Source: Eupeodes corollae
Taxonomy: Eukaryota > Arthropoda > Insecta > Diptera > Syrphidae
Length of the DNA stretch: 64,000 nt
Assembly (NCBI RefSeq): GCF_945859685.1
Contig: NC_079147.1
Span: forward strand, 84,188,315-84,252,314
Direction of reading: 5' to 3'
Below the pieces are notes generated by a model, which was given only the letters and a program-made list of their open reading frames with translations, was not told the DNA's origin and ran no database searches. A program made the position numbers and the translations under genes. Of the stretch, positions 44,941 to 58,084 are shown in pieces. Each line of letters starts with the position of its first letter. Positions within the stretch are counted from its first letter, which is position 1.

Positions 44941-45049
44941 AATCTTAATATGAAAAGAGTGGGATGTGACTTTTTCGTTATTTTCTCTAGGTTTCTTTAA
45001 AATAGGTAATATCTTTGGTAATGAGATATGATGCCATTTAAAGAATTGG

Positions 45050-45735
45050 AAGAAATCAAGTTTAATAGTATTTATAGCAACGAAAAATTATGTTTTTGAC
45101 ATCTGAGAAAGTTTTGAGGACATTTTTTTTTTATAAAAAATAATAATCTAAAAAAAACATTACTCAAAGTTGGTAAAAATTGAATATCGATTAAAATATC
45201 TTTTCAAAAACTTAAAAATTAGCCTTCAAACTTATTTTATCTTATAAGAAATATTGTTTTCAACATTCTGAAAAATGTTGAGAAAAATCGAATTTACAGT
45301 TTTTTTACAAAAAATAAAAACCTAAAAAAAAAATTAATACAAATTTGTAAAAATTGATTTTCGATTCAAATATCTTTTCAAAACTTTGAGATATTTGCTT
45401 TGATTTACTTTTATCTTTCAAAAAATATTGTTGTCAATACTCAGTAAAATTTTGAAAAAAATCGAATTGACAGTTTTTTTTACAAAAAATTTAACAAAAG
45501 TTGGTAAAAATTGATTTTCGACTCAAACACCTTTTCAAAAATTAAAAATATTGACTTCAACTTATTTTATTTCACAGAAAATATTGTTTTGATTTTCAGT
45601 AATTTTTATATAAAAATTCAAAAGTCTGTTTTTTCTAAAAAAAATAGTATGCAAATTTGGTAAAAATTGATACGAGTACATATAGACAAACTTTTAAGCA
45701 AGACAAATCGACAGACGAGATGGGAAGTTATACAA
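45050..45735 (+). repeat. composite repeat copy i (plus)
   Basis: Internal block (GCAACGAAAAATTATG), three to four monomers and a clipped end block (GACGAGATGGGAAGTTAT). It faces copy h head to head. Confidence 0.75.
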
Positions 45736-45884
45736 ATTATTGAAATCAGTTGATTAGTTACTTGAAAAAAAACTTAAAACAAAATAACGATTTTATGGGG
45801 ATTACTCTTCTCGAGTAAAACTAGTAAATGGTTTTGTATTAAATGAAGCCAAAATTAAGAAATTTGTATATATAAAATATTAAA

Positions 45885-46030
45885 AAATCGTCTAAAACTT
45901 AAAATTCCAAATTTGAATGGTTTGGGGTCTAGGGGCCAGGATAGACAGACAGCTAGGCGGACGAAATCGGGGGATCCACTTTTTTCGATTTTTCTACCAT
46001 CGTAATGTCATGTTTGATTAAAACCTCGAA
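45885..46030 (+). repeat. dispersed repeat D, copy 3
   Basis: GGCCAGGATAGACAGACAG, GGGGGATCCACTTTTTTC and GTAATGTCATGTTTGATTAA in the same order as copies 1 and 2. Confidence 0.7.
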
Positions 46031-46039
46031 TCAACATTT

Positions 46040-47290
46040 TTTAAGAATGCAAAAGATCGTATATGTCGTAAATAAAAGGGGTGCGAAGGAGAAAATGGTC
46101 ATACGTTTTTCGAATTTTAATGCTGTTAGGAGCCCGTGGCTTTCTTCTGTGTATAAAGTATTTAGGGAATAGTAAAATTATATTCACTATGATTTAAAAA
46201 AAATATTAAATAAACGTTCTTTAGAGTTATTTATAATAACAAAACTCAGTGTGCACAAAAAAGCTTAAAAACTTGAAAATCATAAAATTACTTATTTTTA
46301 GATTAAAGCAAATTAAGACATTTTGATTTGAAAAACTAAAAACTTTAGTCAAGGCTTTCAAGCTTTTTAAGTCAAGGAAATAATCGATTAAGAAAGGGTT
46401 TTACTACAAAAATTCAGATAAAGCTGAATTTTAGTGGAGAGCTTCTTTATTACGTCCTGAACACTCTTCGTTACGTTTTTTTTTTGAAAGAAGTTCTAGG
46501 CACATATTGTAGCTCAAGTAACTCTACATAGGACTTTTTTCGTACAGCACATTGATTTAGGAGTCAAATTTTGGAAATCATGAGAGTGTTCGGTGTACTG
46601 TATTTAGTCACAAAAATTAAAAAAAAACACCTCATTTTTAGGTGAAGGCACTTTTGAGCAAATAGTTTGTATTCAAAACGCAAGTCGTTTCAAAAACGAT
46701 CTGAGAACCACATTTAAACAGTATATGTAAATATCTAGAAATGATTTTTGTCTTAGACGTCAGCAGGATAAATGTGGCCGCATTCACGTCTGCAAAACCA
46801 TACTTGAAATCACCAAATCGAAGGCGTCAAGATGCAATGCATTTCTTTCTATTTCAATTTTCGGAAAGGTTTTACTTTTTACACCTTTCGGTCTTATAGT
46901 ATACCAAAAACGTATTTTTTAAATACATGGTATACGAAATGCATAAATATTGTTTTTGAGTAAAGCATCTAATTAATTACATAATTTTTACACCAATTGC
47001 ACTCACATAGTTTAATTAATACGTATTTTCTAATAAAACCGTGAAATAGTTCAGGTATTTATGCATAATAAGAACCGTCTACGTATAAACTTGTAAGTCG
47101 TTAATATTCCTGCGGAGATGTTATCCCTTGCTTATATTTCAGAACCTATAAATATAATAATGTAACTGTACCTATACACTGTAGAGTGTAGGTATACATG
47201 CAAGTACTTTCATCAATCGATTAAATTAAAACCACCAACATATCAAGGACCATTCCTTACTCCAGTGGATAATAAACTTTACAGCAAACA
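46040..47290. other. AT-rich DNA, nothing recognised
   Basis: No supported feature. Confidence 0.45.
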
Positions 47291-47299
47291 TGCAAGTAA

Positions 47300-49340
47300 G
47301 AGTCTAAGTTGACCTTTCATTGACAACCAAAGTACAAGCTCTCCGACATATCCATGACGGTATAACCGCTAAATTGAGCAATTATCCCTGCACGACCGAC
47401 ACTAATACGATGCCAAGCACATCATCCAAACCGAGTGGGCACTGGACACTCGACAGGGCAGAGCAGGGCAGGGCACTGGCACTGGCATTTGATGATGGAA
47501 GACGAATAAGAAAAAAAATATGTATTTACATGCAGTGGCAGTTTGTGCAATTGCTTCTTGTTTGCCCCGCCATCATCAGCAATCGCCAAACCAAACCAAA
47601 CCCAACCAAACCAAGGAGGAATATACAAGCGAAATGACGACGTCTCGCAGTCGCTGGTCCACCACCAGGGTCCACCACTACGACAAACGTCAGCCAGCAG
47701 TAGGCGCCATATGTCAACTGGAAATGAATAAGCGCAGCAGCATTGGCGGCGGCGGTGACTGGCGCGAAGGACCAAATCCTTCATTCTGCCCTATTATGCA
47801 GTGGTTCTTCTGCTATTCCGATGGAATGGCGGGCCCAACAAAATCAATGATCGGATGGCGAAACAGACGGATGGACCAGAGCAGATAATTCCACTTGAAG
47901 GCACACAACAAACGTAGCCAGCCACACACACGTAGCCGTGACATGAAGAAGCATCCTGAAGCCTGCATCCTTATTTAGCCACCACATCAACATCCTATAA
48001 CTACCTACCTACCTACCTATACCGCTACCCAGACTCAGACTCAGACTCATCTACAGCCTCATTCTCAGCCCCAGCGAAAACGAAGTACTATATCCTTCTT
48101 AAGATGTTGGAAGGATGTGCTGCTAAGCAGAATAGAATCAGTGCTGTACATGAGTTGTGTGTGGACTGTGGAGCTGGAGGTCGAAAGACCAGGTTGAGGG
48201 CAAGCAGCCAGAGAATTGCGGTGGAACAACGACACATGGACAGCAGCATGGTGCACAGCAAAGCACAGCATAACAGCGATATAAAAATATGGCGGAGGTG
48301 GTATAGTTGCCATCAGTTGGTCTTGGTATAGGCAATAGGGTGGGATTGCGGTACATTGAAACTTCATATCTCAGCAGAACAGTTGCTGCAGTGGCACTGA
48401 GCACCAAGCACCAAGCACCAAGCACCGACACTTGCAGTAGAAAGCATTCGTGGCAGAAGGAGCATCATATGAAAAACCCGCATCATCGTGGAGGACATGC
48501 ATGAAAAGTCGCCCCATTCAAGGGGCCATCAAGCAACTGAGCGAGAGGGAGATGGATTTAGTGTAGTAAACTAGAACGACTACGGCGACAACGACAACGA
48601 CGACGCCGACATTAGCGACGGCAACGGCGATGGTGGTGGATGGCGGCGCGGCGGCAGCAACGACGTGACAGAGGTGGAAGAAAGAAAAAGCTGGTAGACG
48701 CGAGCCTTGTTTTTTATTTTTTGAAATGTTTTAAGTTCTGTTCGTTTCTTTACTTTTTTGTATGCTAAGGGTCTTCATTTTTGTGCTATTTTTGCTATTG
48801 TGATGTGTGAGCAAAAAGGACGACGCGCTTGCAAGGACAAAGCATGGAAATTCTCCATATTTTGCTCTATACGCCATCAATGCTGACGAGGACGACTATA
48901 AGGACGAGCACGAGGACGACTACGACGACGACGACAACGTTGGCTGGCGGAGATGAGTCTTTTCTTTTATTTAAGAATTTTCTTTCTTTTATGTTTCTTT
49001 TTTCTTATTTGATTTTTTTGAAAAAAGGCTTCTCTTCTCTTTTGATCGTGGCATTTTTGCTGTATTTTTCAAAAGAATTGGCAACCAATATAAAAGGTCA
49101 TCCTTTTGAGGAGGAATTATTATGCGGAATGGTCAGCAAAGCAAGGCATATCAGGCTAGGCAACATATTTATGAAGATACGTTAGTTGGTAGGTAGGTAG
49201 CCTAGCCACGTTTGCTGAAGCCTTCTCATACAAAACTTCAAGTGGCATATTTGTGCTTGGTTTGCATTTGAGAACATAGGTAGTAGTGGTGGTGGTGGTG
49301 GTGATGGCGTTTGCCCCTTCAGTTGGAAGGACGAACAAAA
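47300..49340. other. largest GC-richer unique island
   Basis: Contains CTAC repeats (48002-48020), CAGACTCAGACTCAGACTC (48030-48048), AGCACCA repeats (48398-48425), two GAC-rich tracts (48574-48665, 48888-48940) and GTGG repeats (49284-49304). Open frames up to 122 codons overlap on both strands without family resemblance, so I call no gene. Confidence 0.5.
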
Positions 49341-49756
49341 ATAAAGTTATATATGTATGTTATAGATTCAGAGAAACTCTTGGGTCTCGGCGGGCGATAT
49401 TAAAATTTTCTTTTGAGGCAGTTTGAGTTGGACTCATGTTGCATGTTGGTGCTTTGCGATAGGGGGGTTGAATACGCTCCAGGTGTATCGTCCATTGGCA
49501 AATCTATTATATCACCATGATGTTTGCAAGTGAGTTATTTCCTTTTTCTTTATTGAATAAATTTAATACAGTGATGAAATCCTTCCAAAAGAAGAACGAG
49601 TTCCTGCGTAGGTACCTACCTACCTATTGATGGTACAGAAGCATCACTTCAAATAGCCTTACAACTAGAGTAATATGTTGTTTGTAAAGAAGAACCGTAG
49701 ACGCATGAATAACATCTAGGCTATAGGTATTTACTGTAAGCCAAATGCCCTAGATG

Positions 49757-49917
49757 AAAGGGTGTTCTAGAAATCACGAAAGATTTGAATTCTCCAATAT
49801 CTGTTTTCATTTCATGCTTTTTAAAAATGGACTATTACCCGAAACAAATACTCCAAAATTCGCTTTGGAATTCAAAGTATTGTGTTGTCTTTTCACAGTA
49901 TTTTGAGACACCCTTTA
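49757..49917. mobile_element. possible short TIR element
   Basis: AAAGGGTGTTCTAGAAATCAC on the left and AAAGGGTGTCTCAAAATACTG reversed on the right share their first nine bases, and both sides contain TTTGAATTC. About 160 bp. No clear target duplication. Confidence 0.3.
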
Positions 49918-50869
49918 GTGTAACAACAATAAAATTAGGTTAATTATTGCAGCTTTCGGCTTGGTATGGAATTCAAACCGGGATTAAATTATTACTTAGA
50001 CCAAAGAATATTATTTATAAAGCCTTCGACAACACGTCGAAAAGAGGTTGGATAGTTTTGGTATCAACTTTTTTTTATCAAAGTCAAACATGTTGAATTC
50101 AAAAGAAACAACAAAGTTTCAAAGAATAATTAAAAATCATTTATATAAAAAACTTTTGGACATAAACTGCAACGTAAACTGTCAATTATGGCTCACTTAT
50201 GGGTTCTATCTTTCAAATGTGACAATTGTAGCGGCGATATGTTAAATATACGTCTCTCAATTTGGCTTTCATTTTCAGTCTGGTTCTAAAAAAAAAAACA
50301 CAAAATGGGTATACCAATATTGTGCTTGGAAACCGAACCTAATTTACGTTTAAAAATCATTCTTAGCGAAAAAAAAATTATCAAAATTACGACGATAGTT
50401 ATCTTCATATCATCTTCGAGGACAGCTGACGTGTAGGCCATGTAATTGCAATCCCTATAATTTGTCGAATTGAACATTTTAACATTTCCCGGTGTTTCAA
50501 AGCAAGGCAAATATTTGTTATCTCGAATTTTTTCGGATAAGAAATGATACATCCTCCAGAACAATTGTATGCAATTTTTTCACGACAAGAATTACTCAGG
50601 ATTTGTCAAATCCTCCATCCAATGGAAAAACAATGAAAAGCTTCAAAAAATATTACTAAACATTTTTAAAATTTGGTTTTTGACTGACTCGGGAGCAATA
50701 AGAAATTTCGAAATGAAATTTAATTTGTTTTATAAAAAAATATCGCTATAAATATTTAGTTAACTATAAACATTGATTTACCACTCAATTATCTTGTAAA
50801 CAAATAAAGACATCAACTTAAAATGTTGTTTTTAATATTTCAAAACTCCAATTATTAAATATGTATACT

Positions 50870-50930
50870 TCTGGTGTTCCCCAAGGGAGTCATTTAGGTC
50901 CAATGCTGTTCCTTTTTTTATAAATGAAAA
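50870..50930 (+). mobile_element. LINE RT motif B scrap
   Basis: Reads T-S-G-V-P-Q-G-S-H-L-G-P-M-L-F, a jockey/CR1-type motif B, with nothing recognisable around it. A composite repeat starts directly after it. Confidence 0.65.
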
Positions 50931-50934
50931 ACAA

Positions 50935-51300
50935 TGCTAAAAGTTGGTAAAAATTTACTTTTGACTTAAATATTTTTTGAAAAATTTAAAACATTGGCTT
51001 TAAACTAATTTTTTTTTGTTCTTGCTTCGGCAGAACATATACTAAAATTGGAAATATACTAAACTAATTTTATCACACAGAAAACATTGTTTCATCATGT
51101 GCAAAATGTGATAAATAAAACAAAAAAAAAAAAAAAAAAAAACTGATAAGAAATGGTTTTTGACTCAACTATAAGAACAATAAAGAATGATATTGACTTA
51201 AATTTTGTACCTAATACAAGATATTGTTATGGACATTTTGTTAAAGTTTGAAGCAAAACAAATTGACGGAATAGGAAGTTATCAGTGTGGGTCGCATCCT
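50935..51300 (+). repeat. composite repeat copy j (plus)
   Basis: Diverged monomers with an A run at 51120-51140, then the end block TTGACGGAATAGGAAGTTAT and GTGTGGGTCGCATCCTGCC. Its end directly touches a jockey-type LINE. Confidence 0.7.
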
Positions 51301-52420
51301 GCCTCCAGCACCGGTATGTCCCGCACCATTGGAAAATTGCTGATGTAATTGTCATACCAAACCAAGGTAAACCACCTACAGAAGTGACGGTTTATAGACC
51401 AATATCGCTTATACCAATTATGACAAAAGTTTTCGAAAAACTGCTTCTGAAGAGACCTAGCAAAATCATAGAAGAAAGAAGGTTAATCTCAAACCATCAG
51501 TTTGGCTTTAGAAATAAACATTCCACGATAGACCAAGTTCATAGAATATCGGATGTAATAGAAAACGCCTAAGAAGAAAAACAAGCTCAAGCTTTTGACA
51601 AGGTTTGGCATGAGGGACTTGGGTACAAACTGCAAAGGGATCTTCCCAGGCAGTACTTTGAAATATTAAAATCGTACATCTCAGACCAATTGTTTAGAGT
51701 AAGGTACGATCAAGAATACTCGGAATTGAAGAAAATAGAAGTTTACCACAAGGAAGTGTCCTATTTCCTTCCCTGTATATACTATAGACAAGGGATATTC
51801 CAGTTGATAACCACACTATAATGGCTACTTTTGCAGATGATACCGCAATTTTGGTAACCGACAAATGTGTCTCTAAGGCAGCAGTAAAACTTCAAAATGC
51901 AAAGAGTGCTTGTAACCGAAAATGGCGTATCAAACTCAGTGAAACAAAATCTTCACATATAAACTTTACAAATAAAAAGATAAACAATATTCCAATATTC
52001 ATTAATAAACAAGCTGCACCTTACGCCAATACGGCCAAATACCTTGGAATGAATTTGTATGCAAAGCTAAAATGGAAAGAGCATATCAAAAAGTAACAAC
52101 TCTGATTTGTCAATCCAAAACAAAATAATGCTGTATAATCTAGTACTAAACCCTGTTTGGACCCATGGAATCCAATTATGGGGCTGTACAAAGGAAACAA
52201 ATACCGAAATCATCCAAAAATTCCAAAACAAAGTCCTTCGAGGAATAGTTAATGCACCTTGGTACATAAGAAATACCGATCTACATCGTGACTTACAAAT
52301 AGAAATGGTTACAGAAGTTGTTAAAAAATATCGCACTACCAGAGACTGCAAAGTCATACTAATTCTTAAATGGAGTCCATCTTGAATATAAGCAACCATG
52401 TTCGGAGCCTCATGAGCTTA
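51297..52420 (+). mobile_element. jockey LINE (RT), truncated, three frames
   Basis: First frame: W-K-I-A-D-V-I-V-I-P, Y-R-P-I-S-L-I-P (motif 1), F-G-F-R-N-K-H-S-T-I-D-Q. A frameshifted stretch follows, A-F-D-K-V-W-H-E-G-L (motif A), with a damaged motif B. The second frame has T-F-A-D-D-T-A-I-L (motif C) and Y-L-G-M-N-L-Y-A-K-L-K-W-K-E-H. The third has Y-N-L-V-L-N-P-V-W-T-H-G-I-Q-L-W-G-C and A-P-W-Y-I-R-N-T-D-L-H-R-D-L-Q. These blocks fit the jockey family proper. The endonuclease is missing. Three frame breaks make it inactive. Confidence 0.9.
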
Positions 52421-52629
52421 TGGTCTTAAAAAACATGGGAAAGTATTAAAAGTTTAAACTTCCCCCAAAGTGATTGTACAAAGTTAAGAAAGAAAAATTT
52501 GTAGTCGATGCTTCAAGATTGGTGTTGATGAATAGGTGGTTTTAGTGGTTAAGAGTCCCACACTACTTGGTGTCGAATACTGCAAAGTGTCTTTTGAAGA
52601 TTTCCTCCTGTCGAGAAAAAATGGAATAT
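52421..52629. other. unassigned stretch
   Basis: Possibly the rest of the jockey C-terminus or a second fragment (V-D-A-S-R-L-V-L-M-N); not recognised. Confidence 0.3.
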
Positions 52630-53458
52630 TTTACCAACAAAAAATGATTTTATCTCCTTAATAATATTATGCAACGAATAATAACATTTTGACATTTGGT
52701 ACAATTTTGAGAAAAAATTAAATGACAGCCTATAAAAAAACCAAAAACAACATTACTAAAAGTTCTTAAATATTTTTTGTCAAAAATTTGAAATATTGGC
52801 TTCAAACTAATTTTATCTTTTAAAAAATATTGTTGTCAACATTCAGTAAAATTTTGAGAGAAATCGAATGCACAGTTTTTTAACGAAAAAAAATTCTAAT
52901 TTTGAGAAAAATTGACAATTTTTTACAAAAAAAAAAATAAAAATCTTAAAAAAAAATTACCAAAAGTTGGTAATTGTCTTTTCAAAAATTAATGATATTG
53001 CCTTCAAACTGATTTTAACCCACAGAAAATATTGTTTTCGACATTTTCGATAATTTTTTTGTAAAAATTCAACAGTCAGTTTTTTCATAAAAAAACCTAA
53101 AATATACAAATAGTACGCAAATTTGGTAGAAATTGATGTTCGATTCTCGATTTCTCGTGAACAACAAAAGATATTGACTTCAATTTAATTTAATTCCTCC
53201 AATTTGTATTTGCTTACACAAGAAATACAAACTTTCTATTCTACTAAAATTGGTAAAAATTGTCTAAAAATCGCGTTACCAAAAATGGATTTTAATATCA
53301 AACTATTTTATTATATGCAAATTATTGTTGGTAGTTTAAAATTTTTTAAGAACAATTCAACTTTTTTAATACAACACGAAAACCTACAAACTTTTAAGCA
53401 ATAAGGCAAATCGACAGACGGGATGGGAAGTTATGAGTGTGGCTCGCATTCATCTTTT
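52630..53458 (+). repeat. composite repeat copy k (plus)
   Basis: Internal block (ATTTTATCTCCTTAATAATA...GCAACGAAT), four to five monomers, end block ATCGACAGACGGGATGGGAA with GTGTGGCTCGCATTC, then a T run. Confidence 0.8.
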
Positions 53459-54199
53459 TATTTTTTTAATTCATTTAAATTTTATTTATTTGCCCGCTTT
53501 TCTACTCGTATATGAATTGTGTAAAGTGAACATGCTCTTGTATCAAACCATTTGAGTTTTCGTCCTTTGAATATAAAATTTTAAAAACGAGTATATCTGA
53601 GTTCTCACCAAAATTTTAAATGTACTTATTAGATTCATACTTTTCCCGCGACAGTCCTACGCATCAATTTCACTTTGCTTCGGCTAAAATTTTAATAATT
53701 CAAATGAATTATTCATTATTTTTTCTTATTGTTAAAAATGTCGAAAGCCATCAAATAACATTGAAACCTTTGGACTGTGCTTTTAATTAAATTATCATGA
53801 CTGTTTTAATAATTTGTACGAAGGGATATCTGCCATATTCGCAAAAATAATCAAAGGCTATTCGAAGTTCACACGATGTCCTGTGTGTCCTCCCTGAACT
53901 TGAAAACAGCCCTTCTGATTTTGTTATACATTTCTTTCTTAAAAATCGCGAAACAGTCAAAAAACCATATCAATGCAGCTGTTTATTTTGAAATATCCTT
54001 ACGCACGCATAATATTCCTTCACTTACATTGTACCTCCTTTAAAAAAAATGAAGACATACTTACGTACATTATGTAATTCTTATGTATATTGAACGTATA
54101 TTGCTATGCAGTTATGAATCTTACAAGGAGTCGATTTCATCAATGCATGTCCTTTTCGCAGTTTTATATTGTTTGCCATTGCCATCATATTCCGATATA
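53459..54199. other. AT-rich DNA, nothing recognised
   Basis: No supported feature. Confidence 0.45.
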
Positions 54200-54720
54200 C
54201 CCCCTCTGAAGAAACAGCACTTCATGATGTTATAAGAAAGAAAAAACAATATTCTACGAATTTGTAGCCTTCCTCCAGTTTAGCTATTGTTTCCTTTTCC
54301 GCTTCATTTACATTGAAAGTCGCGTACGAGGACTGCGACAATAAGCAAAAAGGACATACCACCACTTGATTGACAAACACGAACGAGCGCAGCGAAATTC
54401 GAAAGAAAGAATCAAGACAAAACATCTACATCTATAGGGGGTAGCGTAGCTACAAGGACATCGTATTCGTAACGACAACGACAACAACGACGACGAAGAC
54501 GAAAACGAAGAAGGTATGAGGACGAGGAGGACTTGAAAAATAAAATACAAAGGGCAAAGTGACATTGCAAAATGTGAACAAGTCGATTGCCCTTATTGAT
54601 AAAGAAAGTTGTTTTTTTTTTCTGTCCAAAACTATACGAAATGTACAAGGACAATCGATTCGCATCATATGTGTGTGTACCGTGTACCTACCGGTAGACC
54701 CTATATGACTCCCAAATAAA
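54200..54720. other. GC-richer island with GAC-rich tract
   Basis: An ACGACAACGACAACAACGAC and GACGAAGACG tract at 54471-54505 within moderately GC-richer DNA. Frames on the minus strand are poly-Ser/Val/Arg artefacts of the repeat. Confidence 0.5.
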
Positions 54721-57355
54721 AGGACGAAAAAATTGCTGAGTTGAAAAATCTAGTGCATCATAAACAATTCCTATAGCAACTATTTTTTCTTTGAGAGTTT
54801 GAGTCTTCTTGGAACAACAATAGTGCGAAAACTGTGGCACTTTAAATGCTAATTTTTTATTTTCTTTTTTTCCTGTCTATTGCCTTCTTGAAGGATTCAC
54901 ACAAGGACACAACATGTCATTCAATCAAAAAGCGCATGTAATCGATACCACTTCTTGTGTTTGACATGCAATTTGCAATCGCATTCGATTTGGCTGACTA
55001 CGAGCATCACGGTTATGCGAATGCGAAAGGATTATAATTTGCCTTTTGTTGTTGTTCTGTTTGGGAACCATGAAACCGATCCTTAAAACACGATCATTCA
55101 AATGCAATCACATGGAATTTATCACCAATTTGCATACATCCTGCTGCGAATTAGCTTGAGAATTAATTGCATTGGAATATGTTGTAATATTGGAAGGGGA
55201 GTGCGAAGTAAAGTATAAAAGGCTAACTACACAGATTATGACATGTTTTTCTTTTGCGAATTGAGCCATCAGGATCAGAAGCACCTTTTTGATCGATCAA
55301 CGCGACGAAGCGATTTGTTAAATTGGATTTACGGGGCCTTATTTTGCATACATCGATCGACACAAGTCTTGAAGGAAGTCTTTGTTGTTTGAGATGTTTT
55401 TTTTTTGGCAAAACATACTCGTATTTTGTCACCGCCATGTCATTTCGTGGGATAATTTTGTTTGCCCTTGTTTGCAACAATTCAAGGAGTTTAAAGGACG
55501 AATAAGTAGGATGTTTTAGTTTTGCTTTAGGGAGTGATTCAGGATTGATTGGTTTTGGTTTTGAATTAATCAAATCTGATATTGAGATGTAAATTGCTTA
55601 TGAATGTTATGATAGTTCAAAACATAAACTTTCAAAATTTCTTAATTCATAATTTTCTGTGGGAACGTGATTGCAAAATTTTTAAAAACATTTTGTAACA
55701 TTTAAATGCAAATGTTTTAGGATTTCTGTTACTTCGGTGGGTTTCAAATATCTGATATTAAACCCATCCTCAAGTCAAGTTTTAGATTTAAATGTCACTC
55801 AATCAATCAATGTCTCTATTTCAAAAATAGTAGTAATACGAATTTTAGTTAATTTTGACTAAAAATGGTTACAAGCGTTTAAGTAAAGTTTAAATGTGAA
55901 GTAAATATTTAAGGTAAATATATTGAAAAATGTACCAATGAAAATGTTAGAAGTAGAGGAAAGTTTAAGCAAAGTAACAGAATTACCTGAGAAAATTCTA
56001 AAAATTGATGATTAATTTTTCCTAACCATATGTCAAGTTTTGGTTATATTTTCGATCTTGAATTAATTTCGATATTTATCTTCCCATATTACGCATAATA
56101 GAGTGAAAAATAAGGGAAGTCTTTTAATAATACATAGGTATTGGAAGAATATTGATGAGTTATCTTGCCAAAGGTGGTTGAACTTTCGAAGAAATTTAAT
56201 TTCACGCAGAATAAAAATTCGAACAAAACTTAGATATGTTTTTATTAAATGACAGAGATCAAAGGTTTTAGTTCATTAAGAAATCTCCATAGGGGTTTTG
56301 GCACACAAAGCTGCTTTAGAAAAGTTCGTCGCATGCTATAAATATGCCTTTTTACCGAATTAATGGAATTAATGCAAAGAAAAAATTGAAAAACATGATA
56401 TTTGGCAAATAAACTTTGAAGGTATTTAGAATGGATGGAAAACTGTTTGTTTGTCAAAGAGTGTACTAAAGATTCAGTCTATAAGGTTACTTCTTTTGTT
56501 TGATCTTGAGTTCAATTTAGTTTACGTGTTTGCTTTTTTCTTTTTGATGAACGCTGATCGTTTCACTGTTTAATATCTTAAGTTTGGTCTATAATTTTGA
56601 AATGAATCGGTTTTGTAACGAAAAAGACTTGCAAATTATTGAAATGTATTATTAAAATGTTTAGTCTGGTAGCAAATTTCGTAGCGCTTCTTCCATGTTG
56701 TGGTTAGTAGCTAGTAATGCAATTATTAAGGTTGTTGTGATTAAATGTCGCGCAAAATTTACATTAGACAATAAACCACAAACATTTTTACTGAGGAATC
56801 AAGAAAAGTCACCACAAATCATCAACTTTCGACCAAAGGATTTTTATATGAGTCAGAAAGGCTCTTACAGTTTATTTAAAGAATCAAATTTAATTTACCT
56901 AATGGAATTCACCAAAAAAGCGGTCTATCTTTCGAAAACAACTCAAATATTTGTAATAATCAAAAAGTTATTGACAAAATTTAAAATGTCGACAAAATAT
57001 TAGTGATACTTTAAATTATTTTTATAACATATTTTCTGAGCAAATATTTTGATTTGTAAGAAGAAACATTTAATTTATTATTGTTTTGAAAAATAAGCAT
57101 TTTCTATTTTCTTTACACAAACTGAAGCTTATGTTCCTCAAACTCGTCTTCAGTTGCTTCTTATTTTTTGACGCACATAAATAGTTTTAGTTTTTTTTCT
57201 TTTAGAATTGATTATTATCTGTTTTAAGCAAAAACTACAAAGATCTTAATAAACTGAAGTAATTTTTTGAGGTGAATTAAGAGTGAGAAATTAAAACAGC
57301 AAAAGTAGCACTTTTGTTCAACTTATGGCTATTAGAAAAACGTAATGATCGTTTT
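54721..57355. other. AT-rich DNA, nothing firm recognised
   Basis: The longest frames (55223-55573 minus, 116 codons; 56695-57003 plus, 102 codons) have no family resemblance and no neighbouring support. Confidence 0.45.
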
Positions 57356-57359
57356 ATAC

Positions 57360-58080
57360 CTTATTTGGTTCACTTCCCATAAGAAATTATTGTAATCGGT
57401 TCAATTTGTCGAATTGAAAATTTTGACATTATTTCTCGACGATTTAATGTCCATAGAGTCTTTAAACAAAGATTTTTTAGAGTCGTTAGGGAAGCTTTTT
57501 TCGACGTCCATATCTCAAAAAAATTTGGTGGGTGGGTTTTTTAAAGAGGTTAACATTTTGTTTAACCAAAAATATCTCAAGAACCAATTACGCTAGCGAC
57601 TTGAATTAAATGTTATATTATAAATTGTGTCGTGATACCAAATTCGAATATTTTTGGAAAACCAATGAATTAACGGTTTTTGATAAATTAAAGAAAAATT
57701 GAAAAAAAAAAATTGAATTAAAAACGATTTTATCTCCAAACTAATTTTATGCAACGGAGGATAAAATCGAATTGACATTTTTTTACTCTAAAGTTAAACC
57801 AAAAAAAAAAAATTGCTAAAAGATGGTCAAAATTAAATTTCGACTTAAATATCTTTTTAAAAATTAAAGATATATGCTGCAAAGTAATTTCATCTTAAAA
57901 AAATATTGTTTTCAACATTCAGTCATTTTTTTTTATAAAAATCCAACATTCAGTTTTTTCCATAAGAATTAAAATTTACAAAAAATGGTATGACAAATTT
58001 ATGAAATTTGGTGTTCGGTTCTCGATTTCTTGTAAATAAATGAAGGTATTAACTTCAAAATGATTTCATTCTGTGATAAA
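57360..58080 (+). repeat. composite repeat copy l: head, internal block, monomers
   Basis: Head text in order: TCTCGACGATTTAATGTCCA, GACGTCCATATCTC, GGTTAACATTTTGTTTAACC. Then ATTTTATCTCC...GCAACGGAG and two to three monomers. The end block is missing; an RTE-type LINE starts at about 58085. Confidence 0.75.
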
Positions 58081-58084
58081 TTTT

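Noticed and set aside
47422..47888. Overlapping frames of 120-122 codons on both strands
   Set aside because: Triplet-repeat-rich DNA opens several frames at once; none resembles a protein family.
50005..50045. A-F-D-N-T-S resembling LINE RT motif A
   Set aside because: Six residues with no supporting text on either side.
55223..55573. 116-codon minus frame
   Set aside because: No recognisable family, no start context or neighbours, and a length expected by chance.
56695..57003. 102-codon plus frame
   Set aside because: AT-rich composition and no motif; probably chance.
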